Shown here in pieces: positions 40,071-51,470 of a stretch of DNA of 64,000 bases. Origin of the DNA: Phascolarctos cinereus (lineage: Eukaryota > Chordata > Mammalia > Diprotodontia > Phascolarctidae); contig NW_018344215.1 in assembly GCF_002099425.1 (NCBI RefSeq), positions 1,669,001-1,733,000 on the forward strand. The letters run 5' to 3'. Made by a program: the position numbers and the translations under genes. The notes beneath the pieces were generated by a model. It saw only the letters and a list, made by a program, of their open reading frames with translations, ran no database searches and was not told the DNA's origin. Position 1 is the first letter of the stretch; every line of letters begins with the position of its first letter.

Positions 40071-40544
40071 AGGAGTGGGGAGAACAGAAGAATCTGTTTT
40101 ATATTCGGAAGTGAATTCAGGTTAGAATCAGAGGTTAACTACTAAGGAAATGCCTCCTCTTGAAGGGGGGCTCTGAACTTCATGAAGCTGGGATCAAATG
40201 TGTTTGCTACAAAGTTACATCTTCTTGCATCCTTTACCACAATCAACAAAGCCAAAAGTATAATACAAGAAATCTGGCTAGATCCAACAGCTTTTTTCCT
40301 GCCTTGCAGGAAGGATCTTGTCAGTCTCCAATTCTCCAGGTGGCAATCTAAGGTGACTGCATGCCTGTAAAAGTTCTTATTACTTCCTTTAGGGTTCATT
40401 CTATTCCATTTCCTATATACTATTTGGCATATAAAAATATAAATGCTTTGAATTGTTATCAATATTTTAACAAAAATTTAATATAAATATTAAATGTGAA
40501 CTGTGTGCTAGACGCTAAGTACTGGAGTTAACAATAAAAAAAAT
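40071..40544. other. Intronic stretch, no clear feature
   Basis: Unique AT-rich sequence; a 106-codon minus frame at 40142-40462 lacks a domain. Confidence 0.35.
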
Positions 40545-40695
40545 AGCATTTATATGGAGCTTTACAAAGTACTTTAGAAATCTGATCTCATTTTATCCTC
40601 ACAACAACCCTGGGAGGGAGGTGCTAAAATTATCCCCATTTTACAGATAAAGAAACTAAGGTAGATTGAGATTAAATGACTTGTCTGTTATCTAG
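40545..40695 (-). repeat. MIR SINE
   Basis: 'tagcatttatatggagcttt', 'tcctcacaacaaccctggga', 'attttacagataaagaaact'. Confidence 0.85.
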
Positions 40696-41165
40696 TGATA
40701 ACAGAATTACAGAATGTGAGTTGAAGGGATATCAGAGACTGTCCTGTCCCACTCAAACCTTACTAATGATACTCTCCAAGCATCCGTAGTCATCCAGCTT
40801 AAGACCTTCACCAAGGGGGACCCTTGTACCTGCCAAGGAACAGAGCTTTAATTATTAGATGCCAAGCCTGAAGGAAGTTCTTTATAGCTGCCCCCCATTG
40901 TTCCTAGCTTTGCCCTTGGGCGCAAAGGAGAACAAAGTGAATCTCTTTTCTATCTAATAGCCCTTCAAATATTTGAACACAGCTGCTATATCCCCCTTTC
41001 TGTCTTATCTTCTTCAGTCTGAGCAAACCTAATTTCTTTAACTGATCCTTGTATGGCCTGGACTTCAGTCTCTTGGCCACTGGGGTCGCCTTCTCTCTGG
41101 CTCGTCAACCCTAGAATGTGATGCTAGGTGTAGCACTGTGCTTGAGAAGTGGTCTGATCCAGGTA
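40696..41165 (-). repeat. L3/CR1-clade LINE, 470 bp
   Basis: 'cttcaaatatttgaacacag', 'ctgctatatccccctttctg', 'tgatccttgtatggcctgga' and 'gaagtggtctgatccaggta' in minus-strand order. The longest continuous L3 segment here. Confidence 0.8.
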
Positions 41166-41194
41166 TAATATATAGCAGCCTATAGTAGAACTCT

Positions 41195-41445
41195 TGGGCA
41201 GCTGGCTGGCACAGTGGATAGAGTACCCTGCCTGAAGTCAGAAAGACCTGAGTTCACATCTGGCCTCAGACACTTATTAGCTGTGTGACCCTGGGCAAGT
41301 CACTTAACTCTGTTTGCCTCAGTTTCCTCATCTGTAAAGTGAGCCGGAGAAGGATATGGCAAATTGTTCCAGCATCTATGCCAAGTAAACCATAAATGGG
41401 GCCATGTAGAGTTGGGCACGACTGAAATGACCAAAGAATAGCAGA
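41195..41445 (+). repeat. RTE-tailed SINE, full length
   Basis: 'gggcagctggctggcacagt', 'tctggcctcagacacttatt', 'aaccataaatggggccatgt'. Confidence 0.9.
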
Positions 41446-42879
41446 CCTCTCACCTCCTGTGTTCTTGACACTCAATGCTGTCACTAACATCATATTTTTA
41501 ATGCTTGGGATTGTCATTACCACGGATGATGACATGGCTCCTGTGACGGCCAATGCATTTTGAAAGATGTTAATGATTTCATTTCAATATGTCAGGAACA
41601 TTTGGAGTGAAGGGCCATGGCTGCTTTCAGCAGTGTTTAGCAGGAGGGAAGTTATTCACTGTTAATGGATTTCTATCTGGGAACCATTCATCACAAGTTG
41701 AATATCTGCTGTCTAGGCAGAGGGAGCATCAGCTGCAGAAAGTAATCTTGGTCTATAAATGTTTTGTGTTAATGATTTTGTTAGTGCATCTCAGCAGCTG
41801 CCTGGCCCAAGACAGCAAGATCAGGGATGAGTAGAGCCCTGACAGTCATGGAAGGATTACTCAGAGGTCTGAGATAATTGCTTAGCAGTTGCATTGACGA
41901 AGCATGAACTGAAGCTTTTGCATAAGGACAAAAGAAACTGTCTGTGTCTAGTTTTACGGGAAAAGGTAAAATCTTATTTGGCAAATTGTGTCAATCCATT
42001 TGGATATGTTTCTTTGAATTACATTCAAAATCACTGATGGAACTATGGGTCTTTGTCCCACAGTGTTAATTCAGCACATTTGGTTTCAATGTAACAGTAA
42101 ATCTCATGATTATGAAAACTCTTGTTCCCCTAGCCCCAGGAGATATCTATAAGCTCCTTTTAGAGAGAGAAAGGTTGATTTTTGTCTTTATATTAAGAAT
42201 GAGCACCTTTCTCAACATTCCCCTCTCTCACACTAATTCCAAGCTCTAAGGCCACTGACTTCTTGGAGTGGTTTGTATTCCTTCTGGAGGCCATAACATC
42301 TTTAGAAGGGCTCCACAGGGTCTCTAAGGCTTACACCTTGTCATCTGAGGTATCAGATAAGTTCTGGACTTATTGTCATCAACATCCATGAACTCACACC
42401 ATGGAGATCATGACTGAATAGGACAAACCCTTGAAGGCTCAGAGGACTACGCTAACTTTCATTAATCCCAAGACCCACTCTTTCTAGATTCCAAAATTCT
42501 TAGAGATTCAGATGTTTCTGGGATATTTACCCAAAGGAATGAAATGCATTTTGGGAATACACTCCCAATGACACTCTCATTTAAACTTAGCACTAAGTTG
42601 CATTCTCCATTCACATATACTTTCTGTCCCCTGGATACACATTCACACTATTCTTTTAGCAGACAGTCTTCTCTAACCACCTGGGTACCACACCTACAGA
42701 ACCACCATAGAATACCAAGTGGCCAGGAAATGGCCTCAGCATTTCTTTGTAGCTGGAGTGGGTAAAGGCAAAAGAAAAAAAAACCAACAGAAGCATTTGG
42801 TGTTTGATATCTGCAGGTGGTGTTGCCCCTGCATGGCTGACTGTCTTTCCTAGAGACAAACAATCCTAGCAATGTTCTT
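41446..42879. other. Large repeat-free block, candidate conserved element
   Basis: No transposon recognised over 1.4 kb. 41480-42120 is the most uniform unique sequence in the window, with repeated TTAATGATTT-like words. Frames are short and lack domains. Confidence 0.45.
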
Positions 42880-43690
42880 CTACTCAGAGATATTCATTAC
42901 CTCCAGTTTCTTACCTCCCACTCATTTTTCAACCCCTTATAGTCTGGCTTCTGTCCTTACCACCTAACTCTAACTGCTCCCTGCAAAGTGCCTAGGCATC
43001 TCTTTATTGGTAAAGCCAATGACCTTTTCCCAGTTCTCATCCTTCTTGACCTCCCTGCCACATTTAACACTGTTGATCACTCCCCCCGCTCCTGGATACC
43101 CTCTCCTCCCTGGTTTTAGTGACCCTGCTTTCTCTTGCTTCTCTTCACCTGGATCCTTCTCTGTCTGCTTTGCAGGCTCATCATTTATGTCTGCTCCTCA
43201 GTTCTCATTACTTCTGGCCTGGGCAATTGCAAAAGCCTCCCAGTTGGTCCTGCTGCATCCACTTTCTCCCACTCCTGTCTTCCATAAAGAATATGCACTG
43301 AGATTCCTAAAGTCTGGGCCCGGCTAGGACACTTCCTTGTTCAAGAAAATCTAATGCTGCCCCTGTTGCCTTAGAGAGAAAACACTAGCTTCCTCTGTTT
43401 GGTGCTTAAAGCCCCACACCCATCTGAGGCCAGCCCAGCCTTTCCAGGTCAGTTACATGTTCCTCCTTCTTATGTACTCTGTCCTCCAGCCAAACCAGCC
43501 TGGTCATCGTTCCCTGTACACGACATCCCTTTCCTGCCTCTGGGCCTTGTCCCCCTGTATTTGGAGAGACTGTTCTTTTTTCTTCATTTCTGCCTCTTGG
43601 AACATTTTGCTCCCTTCAAACCTCAGTTCAAGTGCTCTCTCCTTCAAGCAGAAGCCTTTATTAAGCGCCTACTACTTGGAAATTAGAGAC
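42880..43690 (+). repeat. L2 LINE (ORF2 end and 3' region), internally deleted
   Basis: 'ttgacctccctgccacattt' then 'aacactgttgatcac' matches the end of the L2 ORF. At about 43205 it jumps to 'tctggcctgggcaattgcaa' and continues to 'caaacctcagttcaagtgct'. A diverged, long inactive copy. Confidence 0.8.
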
Positions 43691-44784
43691 TGGACCATCC
43701 CAAATGAAGGGAAAGCTGGACACAATAACTAAAGAGAATGAGGGGACAGCAGAATATCCAGATCTCTGGATAAGGCTTTTGTTTTGTTTCATTTGGTTTT
43801 TGCTTTTCCCACACAAAAGATTAGGAATTCAGGCCAAACTACTCTTCAAGGAAAATCAGTGCCATATCAATAGACTAAACCTGGGAGAAACACAATCTGG
43901 TTGTGCAATTCCATTATAATCATGTAATTACCTTGAGAGAAGGGATCATTTTTCCCCCAATAGGACACACAATGCAGGGCACATAGTGAACATGTAATAA
44001 ATGCCCGCTAATTTGACTGGTTGTTATGTTCCCATAACAGTTTGCTAAAGTAAATGTGCTGACCTGGATCTGGGTGATCTTGACGTTGAGGTACCTAATT
44101 CTGATTGAGTCAGTTCCCAGTGACTCCACTTGGTGTCTCTAACCCTTCTGAGGTGTAAGAAGATCGACATTATTTCCCAGAAGCCTTTCTGTGCAGATCA
44201 GTCAGTCTTATCTGTTGGAAAGCATACTGGTTTGCAAGCCAGATGAAGTGTGGCAGGAGAAGTTGAGTGGTAATGTTTACTTTTAGCTTGTGCAGGGGAC
44301 TGAGAATCAAATTTCAGTTTATGAATAAACATCTTCCTTTTGGGAATGGGCAGCAATGGATAGAAAGGAATTTCAGAGCTGATAAGCTATTTCTTAAATC
44401 TGTTGCTGGATATTCCAAATTAAAATATTAACTGTACTGTTCATTGGCACATTTGAGTCCCACTTGTTGGCGTTGGGGTAACCTATGGTAACAATATTAG
44501 AATCCTAGCATTGATAATCAGGGGACCCTCTGATTTGCTGGACTGGAGTGCCATCATGGAACTTCCTCTGTCTCCTGCTGAAGGATACAGCCTGGTTGAT
44601 GATCCAGGGAAACTCCTAACTGCTCTCCAGTAACCAGAGCCATGTCCAATGTGGCTGTAGACTGAGAGTTGGAGGATGAGATCTCGTCAAGGAAGCCTTT
44701 CTTCCCCCACTGCCACCCCATGTTCAGCTTCTTGGTGCAAGTGTCAGACCAGTGAGATGAGTGTTCCCATGATTTCCTCTGCTA
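43691..44784. other. Intronic stretch, mostly unassigned
   Basis: Includes a weak L2-like end at 43935-44020 ('tagtgaacatgtaataaatg'). Otherwise no repeat or gene recognised. Confidence 0.35.
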
Positions 44785-45150
44785 TGGAATCATCACAGAA
44801 TTAACAAACCTAAGCAACAAAAGGGACTCAAGAAACCATCTAGTCTGACCCACAACAAGCTAAGATTTCAATCTATGACCTACCCAACCAATGGTTCTCC
44901 AGCCTTTATTTGAAGATCTCCAGTGATGGGGAAGCTGTTTGTAACCAAAGCAGTCTGTTGAACATTTGGACATCTCTAATGGACAGGAAGTTTTCCTTTA
45001 TATCAGTCTGAAACTAGCCTCTTTGTAGCTTCCACTCTTAGCTCCTGGTTCTGCCCTCCCAGGACCAAACAAATACATCTCAGGTTTCTTCCACATGACA
45101 GCTTTTCACATACTCAAAAGCAGCTATCATATTTCACCTGAGACGTCGAC
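44785..45150 (-). repeat. L3/CR1 LINE fragment
   Basis: 'aaaccatctagtctgaccca', 'ttctccagcctttatttgaa', 'gatctccagtgatggggaag', 'gctcctggttctgccctccc', 'aagcagctatcatatttcac'. Confidence 0.85.
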
Positions 45151-45399
45151 AAAATGCAATTTTTTAAGAACAATATTATGAGAACACCTACTGAGTATTT
45201 TCCCAGGGCAGGAAACATTCTGACTATTGCCTTTCTGCCTTGCCACACCCTTTCATCCAGTGCCGTGCACGCAGTAGTCATAGTGGATAGAGAAAAGAAA
45301 GTGCATGCAGGTGGGAGGTTGCTGTTGGCTGACCTGCCTCTATGCATTTGAACGGCTTGGCTCCCAAGCATGGGCTCTTCTCCTTTCTCATCTGCAAGT
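45151..45399. other. Intronic stretch, no feature recognised
   Basis: Unique sequence between L3 and L2 fragments. Confidence 0.3.
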
Positions 45400-45570
45400 C
45401 ACAGAATCTATAGCTTCATTCAAAGCTCAGATCAGCTGCTGCCTCCTACATGAGACTTTTCCCTGCTGTCGCACTCTTGATATTATATTGCACTTACTGG
45501 CTATCTTTTCCTGTTTTTCTTCTGTGTCTACAATTAAAATGTAATCTCCTGGGGTTGGAGAGGACATATT
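45400..45570 (+). repeat. L2 LINE 3' region
   Basis: 'ttcaaagctcagatcagctg' then 'ctgcctcctacatgagactt' and 'aaatgtaatctcctggggtt'. Confidence 0.7.
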
Positions 45571-45891
45571 TGTGTTTGTTCTTTGATCAGAGAAGAAGCA
45601 GAGGGCACCAATGACTACAGGAATAGGCAGGCCAAGCAAAATTGCAGGTGAAGCTGAGTATCATCCCAGGCTGGAGTTTTGCTGAACACTTGAATGGGGA
45701 CTCTTTCATTTTGAGCTACAACATCTAGAGATGCTGAAAAGAGAAAGGTCCTTGGGTCACTTGGATCTGAGCTAGTTCCTAGGTGTCTGGTGGAGCCATC
45801 AGTTTAGAAGGGGAAGGGGTCAGAGAAGAGGACTGGTGGGAAGAATTGAGGATATCTAGCCTGAGAGAAGTTGTGGAGGGCACCTGTTCTT
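45571..45891. other. Intronic stretch, no feature recognised
   Basis: No repeat or gene recognised. Confidence 0.3.
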
Positions 45892-46075
45892 AGGATCACA
45901 GCTTTAGATAGTGTTAAAGGGACCATAGAGGTCACCAAGTCAACCATCTCATTTTCAGATGAGGAACTTAAGCCTAGAGAGGGTAAGGGGCTTTCCCAGT
46001 GTCCAGCAGGCAGGAAATTGCAGAGTCAGGATTTGAATGCAGGCATGTTGACATCAGACTCAGGACTCTGACCAG
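45892..46075 (-). repeat. MIR3/MIR SINE
   Basis: 'gtgttaaagggaccatagag', 'ttcagatgaggaacttaagc', 'caggatttgaatgcaggcat'. Confidence 0.75.
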
Positions 46076-46282
46076 AGGCACTTCAGTGCAAGAAGAGCAT
46101 GTGGACTTCCTGCTCTGTACAATATATCATGCTGGGCTCAGAGACATGCTCAACAGCTGGGCCTCAAGGATCTTACACGTTTCAGTCCCATGGAAGAGGG
46201 ACGAGACATGTTCTGCTGTGACAGTGGCTGAAAGGCAGAGTGAGGCTTGAGGTCAGGATAAACTGTCTAATCATCTGAATCG

Positions 46283-46450
46283 GGGTTCCTAACCCGGGAT
46301 CTGTGAACTCAAAAATTTTTTGATAACTATTTCAGTGTAATTGTTTTTTTTTTTTGTAATCTTATCTTTTTCATTTTATGCCTTTAATGTTAATCTGAGA
46401 AAGCATCCTTAGGCTTCACCAAACTGTCTGAGGGGTCCAAGACACAAAAA
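46283..46450 (+). repeat. Non-autonomous DNA transposon, probably hAT type
   Basis: 'gggttcctaacccgggatct', 'ttttttgataactatttcag', 'cttcaccaaactgtctgagg' then 'ggtccaagacac' match a mammal-wide element with a 'ggttcttaacc' terminus. The right terminal inverted repeat is not clear. The family name is not recalled safely. Confidence 0.5.
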
Positions 46451-46464
46451 GTGAAGTGTTTCTG

Positions 46465-46465
<1 letters not shown>

Positions 46466-46508
<43 letters not shown>

Positions 46509-46570
46509 TAAAGTGGAATGGCTATATATATATATAGCTATATATATCTCTCTTAAAGTGGAATGGCCTG
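46466..46570. repeat. (TA)n microsatellite with duplicated flank
   Basis: About 20 TA units (46467-46506), then cttaaagtggaatggc, a second TA palindrome (ctatatatatatatag) and cttaaagtggaatggc again. Confidence 0.9.
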
Positions 46571-46690
46571 TCGTGGGATCAAAGGATCCTACAGTTCAAG
46601 CTACAATCAATCCCCTCATTTAGTAGAGGAGGAAACTGATTCACAGAGAGGTTAAGAGATGCCCAAGGTGACCCAGGTAGTTGGATGCAG
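46571..46690 (-). repeat. MIR3 fragment
   Basis: 'gtagaggaggaaactgattc', 'gatgcccaaggtgacccagg'. Confidence 0.65.
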
Positions 46691-47377
46691 AGGTCTATGG
46701 CTGTCAACAGGAAAATAAGCAATTTTACTTAAAATTAATACTCTCCATCTTTTTTTCTGCCATGCTCATGGAGGAAAGCCTTAGTGTTAAAAGCAATTTC
46801 AGTTATTTTCTGTGGGACTTAAAGGGTTTTTTTTTTTTAGTGTCCAACAACATGGACTACCTTGCTCACTCAGGCTGACTTTTATTTCAGCTCCATGATG
46901 TGTGGTGGACTGTGTATGGAGTTAAAGGAAATTACCACCTGGATGAGAAATTGGCAGCCTTGGGGGTGGGGAGAGACTGCTTCCTGAAAAGATCTATGCC
47001 TCTCAGATTTTCTCAATCAGATGTATTTAGTATTCCAAGGAAGCTCACAGAGTGAAGGACATCTGCTTTTTCATATTGTTGAGATGATCTTGGGCTCCCA
47101 AGGGCTTTGCTAGAGGAATTCCAACTGTGGTGTTGTCCAGTGCTGGAGAGGCATTGAATATGGTCCCAGCAAAAGTCCATGCCTATGCCCCTGCCTCAGT
47201 CTGGACAAACTCCCATCTGACAGAGTCCTTGTGACACCATTTTCCACAAATGGCCATTTAGCCTCTCCAGCAATGGAGGAGGCAGCACTACCTCCCAAAG
47301 CATCTCCTTCGGGGATGGCTCTCACTTTAGGGTTTTCTCCCATGCACTGAGCATGAATCTGCCTGCCACGGAGAACC
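46691..47377. other. Intronic stretch, no feature recognised
   Basis: Unique sequence; a 125-codon minus frame (47110-47487) runs into a MIR3 and has no domain. Confidence 0.35.
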
Positions 47378-47555
47378 ATTGATTTAGAATGGGGAAGGGC
47401 ATTTTTGAGGTTATCTAGTCCAACCCTGTCATTTAAGAGATGGGAAAACTGTGGTTCACATAGACTGTGGCTAGCCCTAAGCCACACAGAGAGTAAATAG
47501 AGCTAGAGTTTGAGGACAGTCTTGACTCCAAATTCCACACTTTTCCAGTATGACG
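47378..47555 (-). repeat. MIR3 SINE
   Basis: 'gaggttatctagtccaaccc' then 'aagagatgggaaaactgtgg'. Confidence 0.75.
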
Positions 47556-47647
47556 TTATTACTCCATTCTTTGGGGCCAAGTAGCATAAACCAAATCCTC
47601 CTTCTTCACACAACCCTCAGAAGTCACCTATCATGCCCTCTCTAAAT

Positions 47648-47998
47648 CATAAGAACAGAGAATCATATACTTGGAGCTGGGACAGGACTTACAGCTCATG
47701 TAGTATTCCTCCCATCTTACAGATGGGGAAAGTGAGGGCCACATTGGGTAGCTGACTTACAGTCACACGAGGAATAGGTAACAGACCTGGCATTTGAATC
47801 ATTGAATATTAGATTCTAGATCCAGAGACACAAGGAGATATTGAAACAATCAAGTCCAAGCCTCATATTACAGATGAGGCAATGGATTATTAGGGAGGGT
47901 AGATGACTTGCCCAAGGTCACACAGCTAGGAGGTGTCTGAGGCTGAATTCAAATCCAGGACTTTGGGCTCCAAATATGGTGCTTTTCCCACTGTACCA
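47648..47998 (-). repeat. Two MIR3 copies in tandem
   Basis: 47648-47805 'catatacttggagctgggac' and 'ttacagatggggaaagtgag'; 47805-47998 'ttgcccaaggtcacacagct' and 'aggaggtgtctgaggctgaa'. Confidence 0.8.
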
Positions 47999-48009
47999 AG
48001 CAGTTCTCT

Positions 48010-48250
48010 TCTCCAGCCTCCACATTCCCTACCCTCCAAGCAGTCTTCATGTGACCATCCAGATCTCCTTCTTCTGGGTACCCTCCAATTTGTTCATGTT
48101 CTTCTTAATATGTTCTGTGGAGAACTGGACACGGTGCTCCAGATGTGTTCTGATCAGAGCAAAGTATGGCAGAGCCATCACCATCCTCGTTCTCGACTTG
48201 GGACTATCCTTAAAGCAGGTAACAATAACACTTTGGGCTACCCTACCACA
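48010..48250 (-). repeat. L3/CR1 LINE fragment
   Basis: 'ctggacacggtgctccagat', 'gtgttctgatcagagcaaag', 'atcctcgttctcgacttggg'. Confidence 0.8.
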
Positions 48251-48251
48251 A

Positions 48252-48505
48252 TGAGGCACTTATGCGGTGAAGTGAATATAGCCCTGGGCCTGCAGGCAAA
48301 AAGATCAGAGTTCAGCTTTAGCCTCAGGCACTAGCTGTGTGACTCTGGGCAAGTCATTTAATCTCCATCTGCCTCAGTTTTCTCATCAGTGAAATGGGGA
48401 GTATAATAACACCTACCTCCCAGGATCAAGTGAGACAATATTTGTAAAGTGCTTAGCACAGTGCCTGGCACATAGTAGGCACTTCATAAATGCTTGTTCC
48501 CTTCC
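48252..48505 (+). repeat. MIR SINE, full length
   Basis: All MIR blocks in order, from 'gtgaagtgaatatagccctg' to 'cacttcataaatgcttgttc'. Confidence 0.9.
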
Positions 48506-48721
48506 CCATTCTTCTTCCACTTATTCTGCATTTGAAGTCCACTAGGGCCCTTTGGTCCTTGTTAGACCAAATAATTGTAGAGTTCTGTCATATACTGCAC
48601 GAAACCCAGGAAGAAAGGACATAGAGGATGGGGAAGGGAAGGGAAGAAAGAACATTCCTTTAAAAGAGAACATTTACAGGAAACCATGGACAACTATAAC
48701 GGCCTCATAGAACACTTATAG

Positions 48722-48865
48722 AAGCAAGTTCAAATCCTGCCTCAAACACTTAACCTTTGCCTGACTCAGTTTCCTCAACTGTAAGATGGGGATAATAATA
48801 TCTACCTCACAGTGTTATACCTAGGAGCAAACGATTAATATATGTAAAGAGCTCCTCAAGCCCTA
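48722..48865 (+). repeat. MIR fragment
   Basis: 'caagttcaaatcctgcctca', 'ctgtaagatggggataataa'. Confidence 0.8.
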
Positions 48866-48929
48866 TGGTGTTATATAGCTGTAAGCTGCTCTATGGTCAT
48901 GACTGTATCATTTGATCATCCCACCAGTC

Positions 48930-49080
48930 CTATTAGCTCAGCAGCACAAACACAGGATGCTATTATTCCCATTTTACAGGTAGGGAAACTGGGTTTGAGA
49001 AAGGTGGAGTGATTTGCTCAGGGAGGATTTAAAGTACATTTTTCTGACTCCTAGTCCAGCACTCTATCCACAGTACCATG
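48930..49080 (-). repeat. MIR fragment
   Basis: 'attcccattttacaggtagg', 'gtccagcactctatccacag'. Confidence 0.8.
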
Positions 49081-49129
49081 TATGTATGTATACACGCATA
49101 CATATATTTAGTTCCTATTGCTCATGCCT

Positions 49130-49320
49130 TCGCTTCTTCAGAAATGACTTTGCATTTACACTGTATATATCCCCTGTTTACTTATGATTGCTTCTTCCCC
49201 AGAAAAGGTAAGCTTCTTGAGGACAAAGACTATCTCATTTTTGCTTTGTATCTTTAGCATCTTGGAGCGTAATACCTGGTACACTGCAGTTATTTGTAAG
49301 TACTTGTTGAAGAAATTAAT
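49130..49320 (+). repeat. L2 LINE 3' end
   Basis: 'ggtaagcttcttgaggacaa', 'acctggtacactgcagttat' and 'gtacttgttgaagaa'. Confidence 0.7.
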
Positions 49321-50544
49321 AGATGCTCCCTTTCCCTGAGCAAGGGAGAACATGCTCAGATTTAATCAAGAAAAATGTTCTTTTCCTACAGTATTTTTCT
49401 TATTATCGCTTTCCTAACATAGGAGTATAGGTGTGGATGAGAGTCAGGTCAGATCTTGACTCTCTTCCACTCGTACACCTAAAAAGAGTTTGGATGCAGG
49501 AAGGAGATCTAAGTTCCTTCCCTTCCATCCTGGGGTAAAGGGAGGGAACAGAAAGGGAACCTGGAGAAGCAATGACTCAACTTAACCAGTAATTCTTTCC
49601 CCAAGTGCTTCAGGAAAGGGTAGAGGGAGTCTGTGAGAAGATGGAGATCAGTGCAGTGAACAGCCAAAGACCGAAGTTATTGGGGAAGGCTGATCTGGAA
49701 TGGAAGTCCCTGGTGGGAATTAATCGTTTAAGACATCATTTGCTAAGGGTTTACACACTTCCCAGATCAGCATCATAAGTAGAATAAATGTAGCTCAGAC
49801 GTTGTTAAGAGGTGAGAGCATGTCAGTAATTCATCATTGAAAAGTCTGTATCCTTAGCAGAGTCATGCACCACTGACTGCTGTTATGCATTAGATTTGTA
49901 TATTAGCAATGGGTTCTTTTTGCTGTGATTTGAAACACAGCCCTTGGAATACCCAACAAGCCACCTTGTGATGTTTATTTGGCTTTTCTTCACTATATTG
50001 GTCAGAAAAGATTGTTCATGGGAGGCATTCAGAATTAAACCTCAAGAGCCTCTAAACTGAGTAATTGCTGCTTGCCTTTCCCAAGTCTCCAGGCACATTT
50101 TATAAACGTCTTTGAAATCTATGAGATTTCATTCCTAAAATTATGATGCATTTTAAATGGCACATCTTTCCTCTGTGCATAGGCCAGCACGCAGTTTTCT
50201 TAAGTAGGTCCATTGATTTCTTTTTTTTTTTTTTGACATTTATTGATGACCTTTGCTTTTACATCATGGTCATTTCTGGAAATACCTTCTCTCTTCCTCA
50301 GAACTGAACCCTTTATTATACAAAGAGAAATAGTGGAAGAGAACTCTCCAATGCCTTAACTGTATCGAGGTCGATACACACGCAAACACAGATGTGTGCA
50401 CGTACGTGCACAGATACACACGCCATTCTGAGGAGCACCCACTTCCGTGTGCACAGGAGAAAGGCATGTCTTTTTGTCTGTTCTATAGTATTACTATAGT
50501 CTCATGCAACCTGCAAGAGGTATAAATGAGATTGAAATTCAGGT
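49321..50544. other. Repeat-free block, candidate conserved element
   Basis: No transposon recognised over 1.2 kb. 49700-50215 is even, non-repetitive and AT-moderate with homeobox-like words (gggaattaatcg, cagtaattcatc). A T-run lies at 50221-50234. Confidence 0.45.
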
Positions 50545-50680
50545 GCTTTGCCTATGTGACCTTAGGCAAGAAATTAACATCTCTGAGCCTCATTTTCCTC
50601 ATCTGAAAAATGATGGAGATGGACCAGATGACCTATGAGGTCCCTTCTAATGTGAAAAATGTGATCCCATGATTCTATGG
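50545..50680 (+). repeat. MIR3 3' half
   Basis: 'cctcattttcctcatctgaa', 'gatggaccagatgacctatg' and 'cccatgattctatg'. Confidence 0.75.
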
Positions 50681-50754
50681 GTTGGTCAGTGGTCATTCTT
50701 GTTGGGAAGACTGAAGTTATTTCCACTTGATTGTACCATATGGACCTGCCATCC

Positions 50755-51107
50755 AGGCTGTGAGTTTCTTAGTCACTTGCAGAGAGGGACTGTGTTTCAT
50801 CGTCTTTGTATTACAAGGCAGGGCAGGGATTTGAACCCAAGTCCTCTGACTCCTGATGCAGCCTTCTTTCCACCACAAAAGCAATGTGATATAACAGAGG
50901 AATGAATCTAAATTCACGATGACTTGGGTTGGAATCTCGCTCTGCTTCTTTCTGGATATGTGAGTGTGGGTGAACAACTTCTTCCATCTCAGTTTCCTCA
51001 CCTGCAAAATGGAGGTAATGAAATTGCCCTACCTGCCTCATAAAGTTGAATGGGGAAAACACTTTGTAAACCCCCAAGCACTCTGTGAATGGGGGCTATC
51101 ATTACTC
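50755..51107. repeat. MIR (minus) abutting MIR (plus)
   Basis: 50755-50880 minus 'ggcagggatttgaacccaag'; 50880-51107 plus 'gacttgggttggaatctcgc' and 'ctcagtttcctcacctgcaa'. Confidence 0.7.
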
Positions 51108-51194
51108 CATTAGCACACCACTGGGCTCCTCTGCATCTAGTTGTGATCTCCCCATTTTTTGGTGTCTCATTTTTTTATTCACAAAATTGTCATT

Positions 51195-51470
51195 GGAAAA
51201 GCACTTCATTGGAAGATATCAAGTGTGGATTTAAGTCTTGGCTCTGGTATTTTCTAGATAGTTGTTTAACCCTGAGTAAGTAACTTAAATTCTCTGCAGC
51301 TCAGTCTTCTCACCTGTAAAAAGAGCATGTTTGAATCCATGATTCCTAAGATTCCTTTCAATTCTGGCATGCTATGATTCTGTCAGCCCCTTGAGGCCAG
51401 GACCATGTGTTGCCCTTTATGTATCTGCCCACAGTGCCCAGAAGCCCACACTAGGGGCTCAAAGCACACT
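51195..51470 (+). repeat. MIR3 SINE followed by an L2-like end
   Basis: MIR3 51195-51380: 'agtgtggatttaagtcttgg', 'cctttcaattctggcatgct'. Then 'agccccttgaggccaggacc' (L2-like) to about 51470. Confidence 0.65.

Noticed and set aside
43007-43732. Frames of 90-106 codons resembling protein
   Set aside because: They lie within an L2 LINE fragment; any protein-like look is decayed L2 ORF2.
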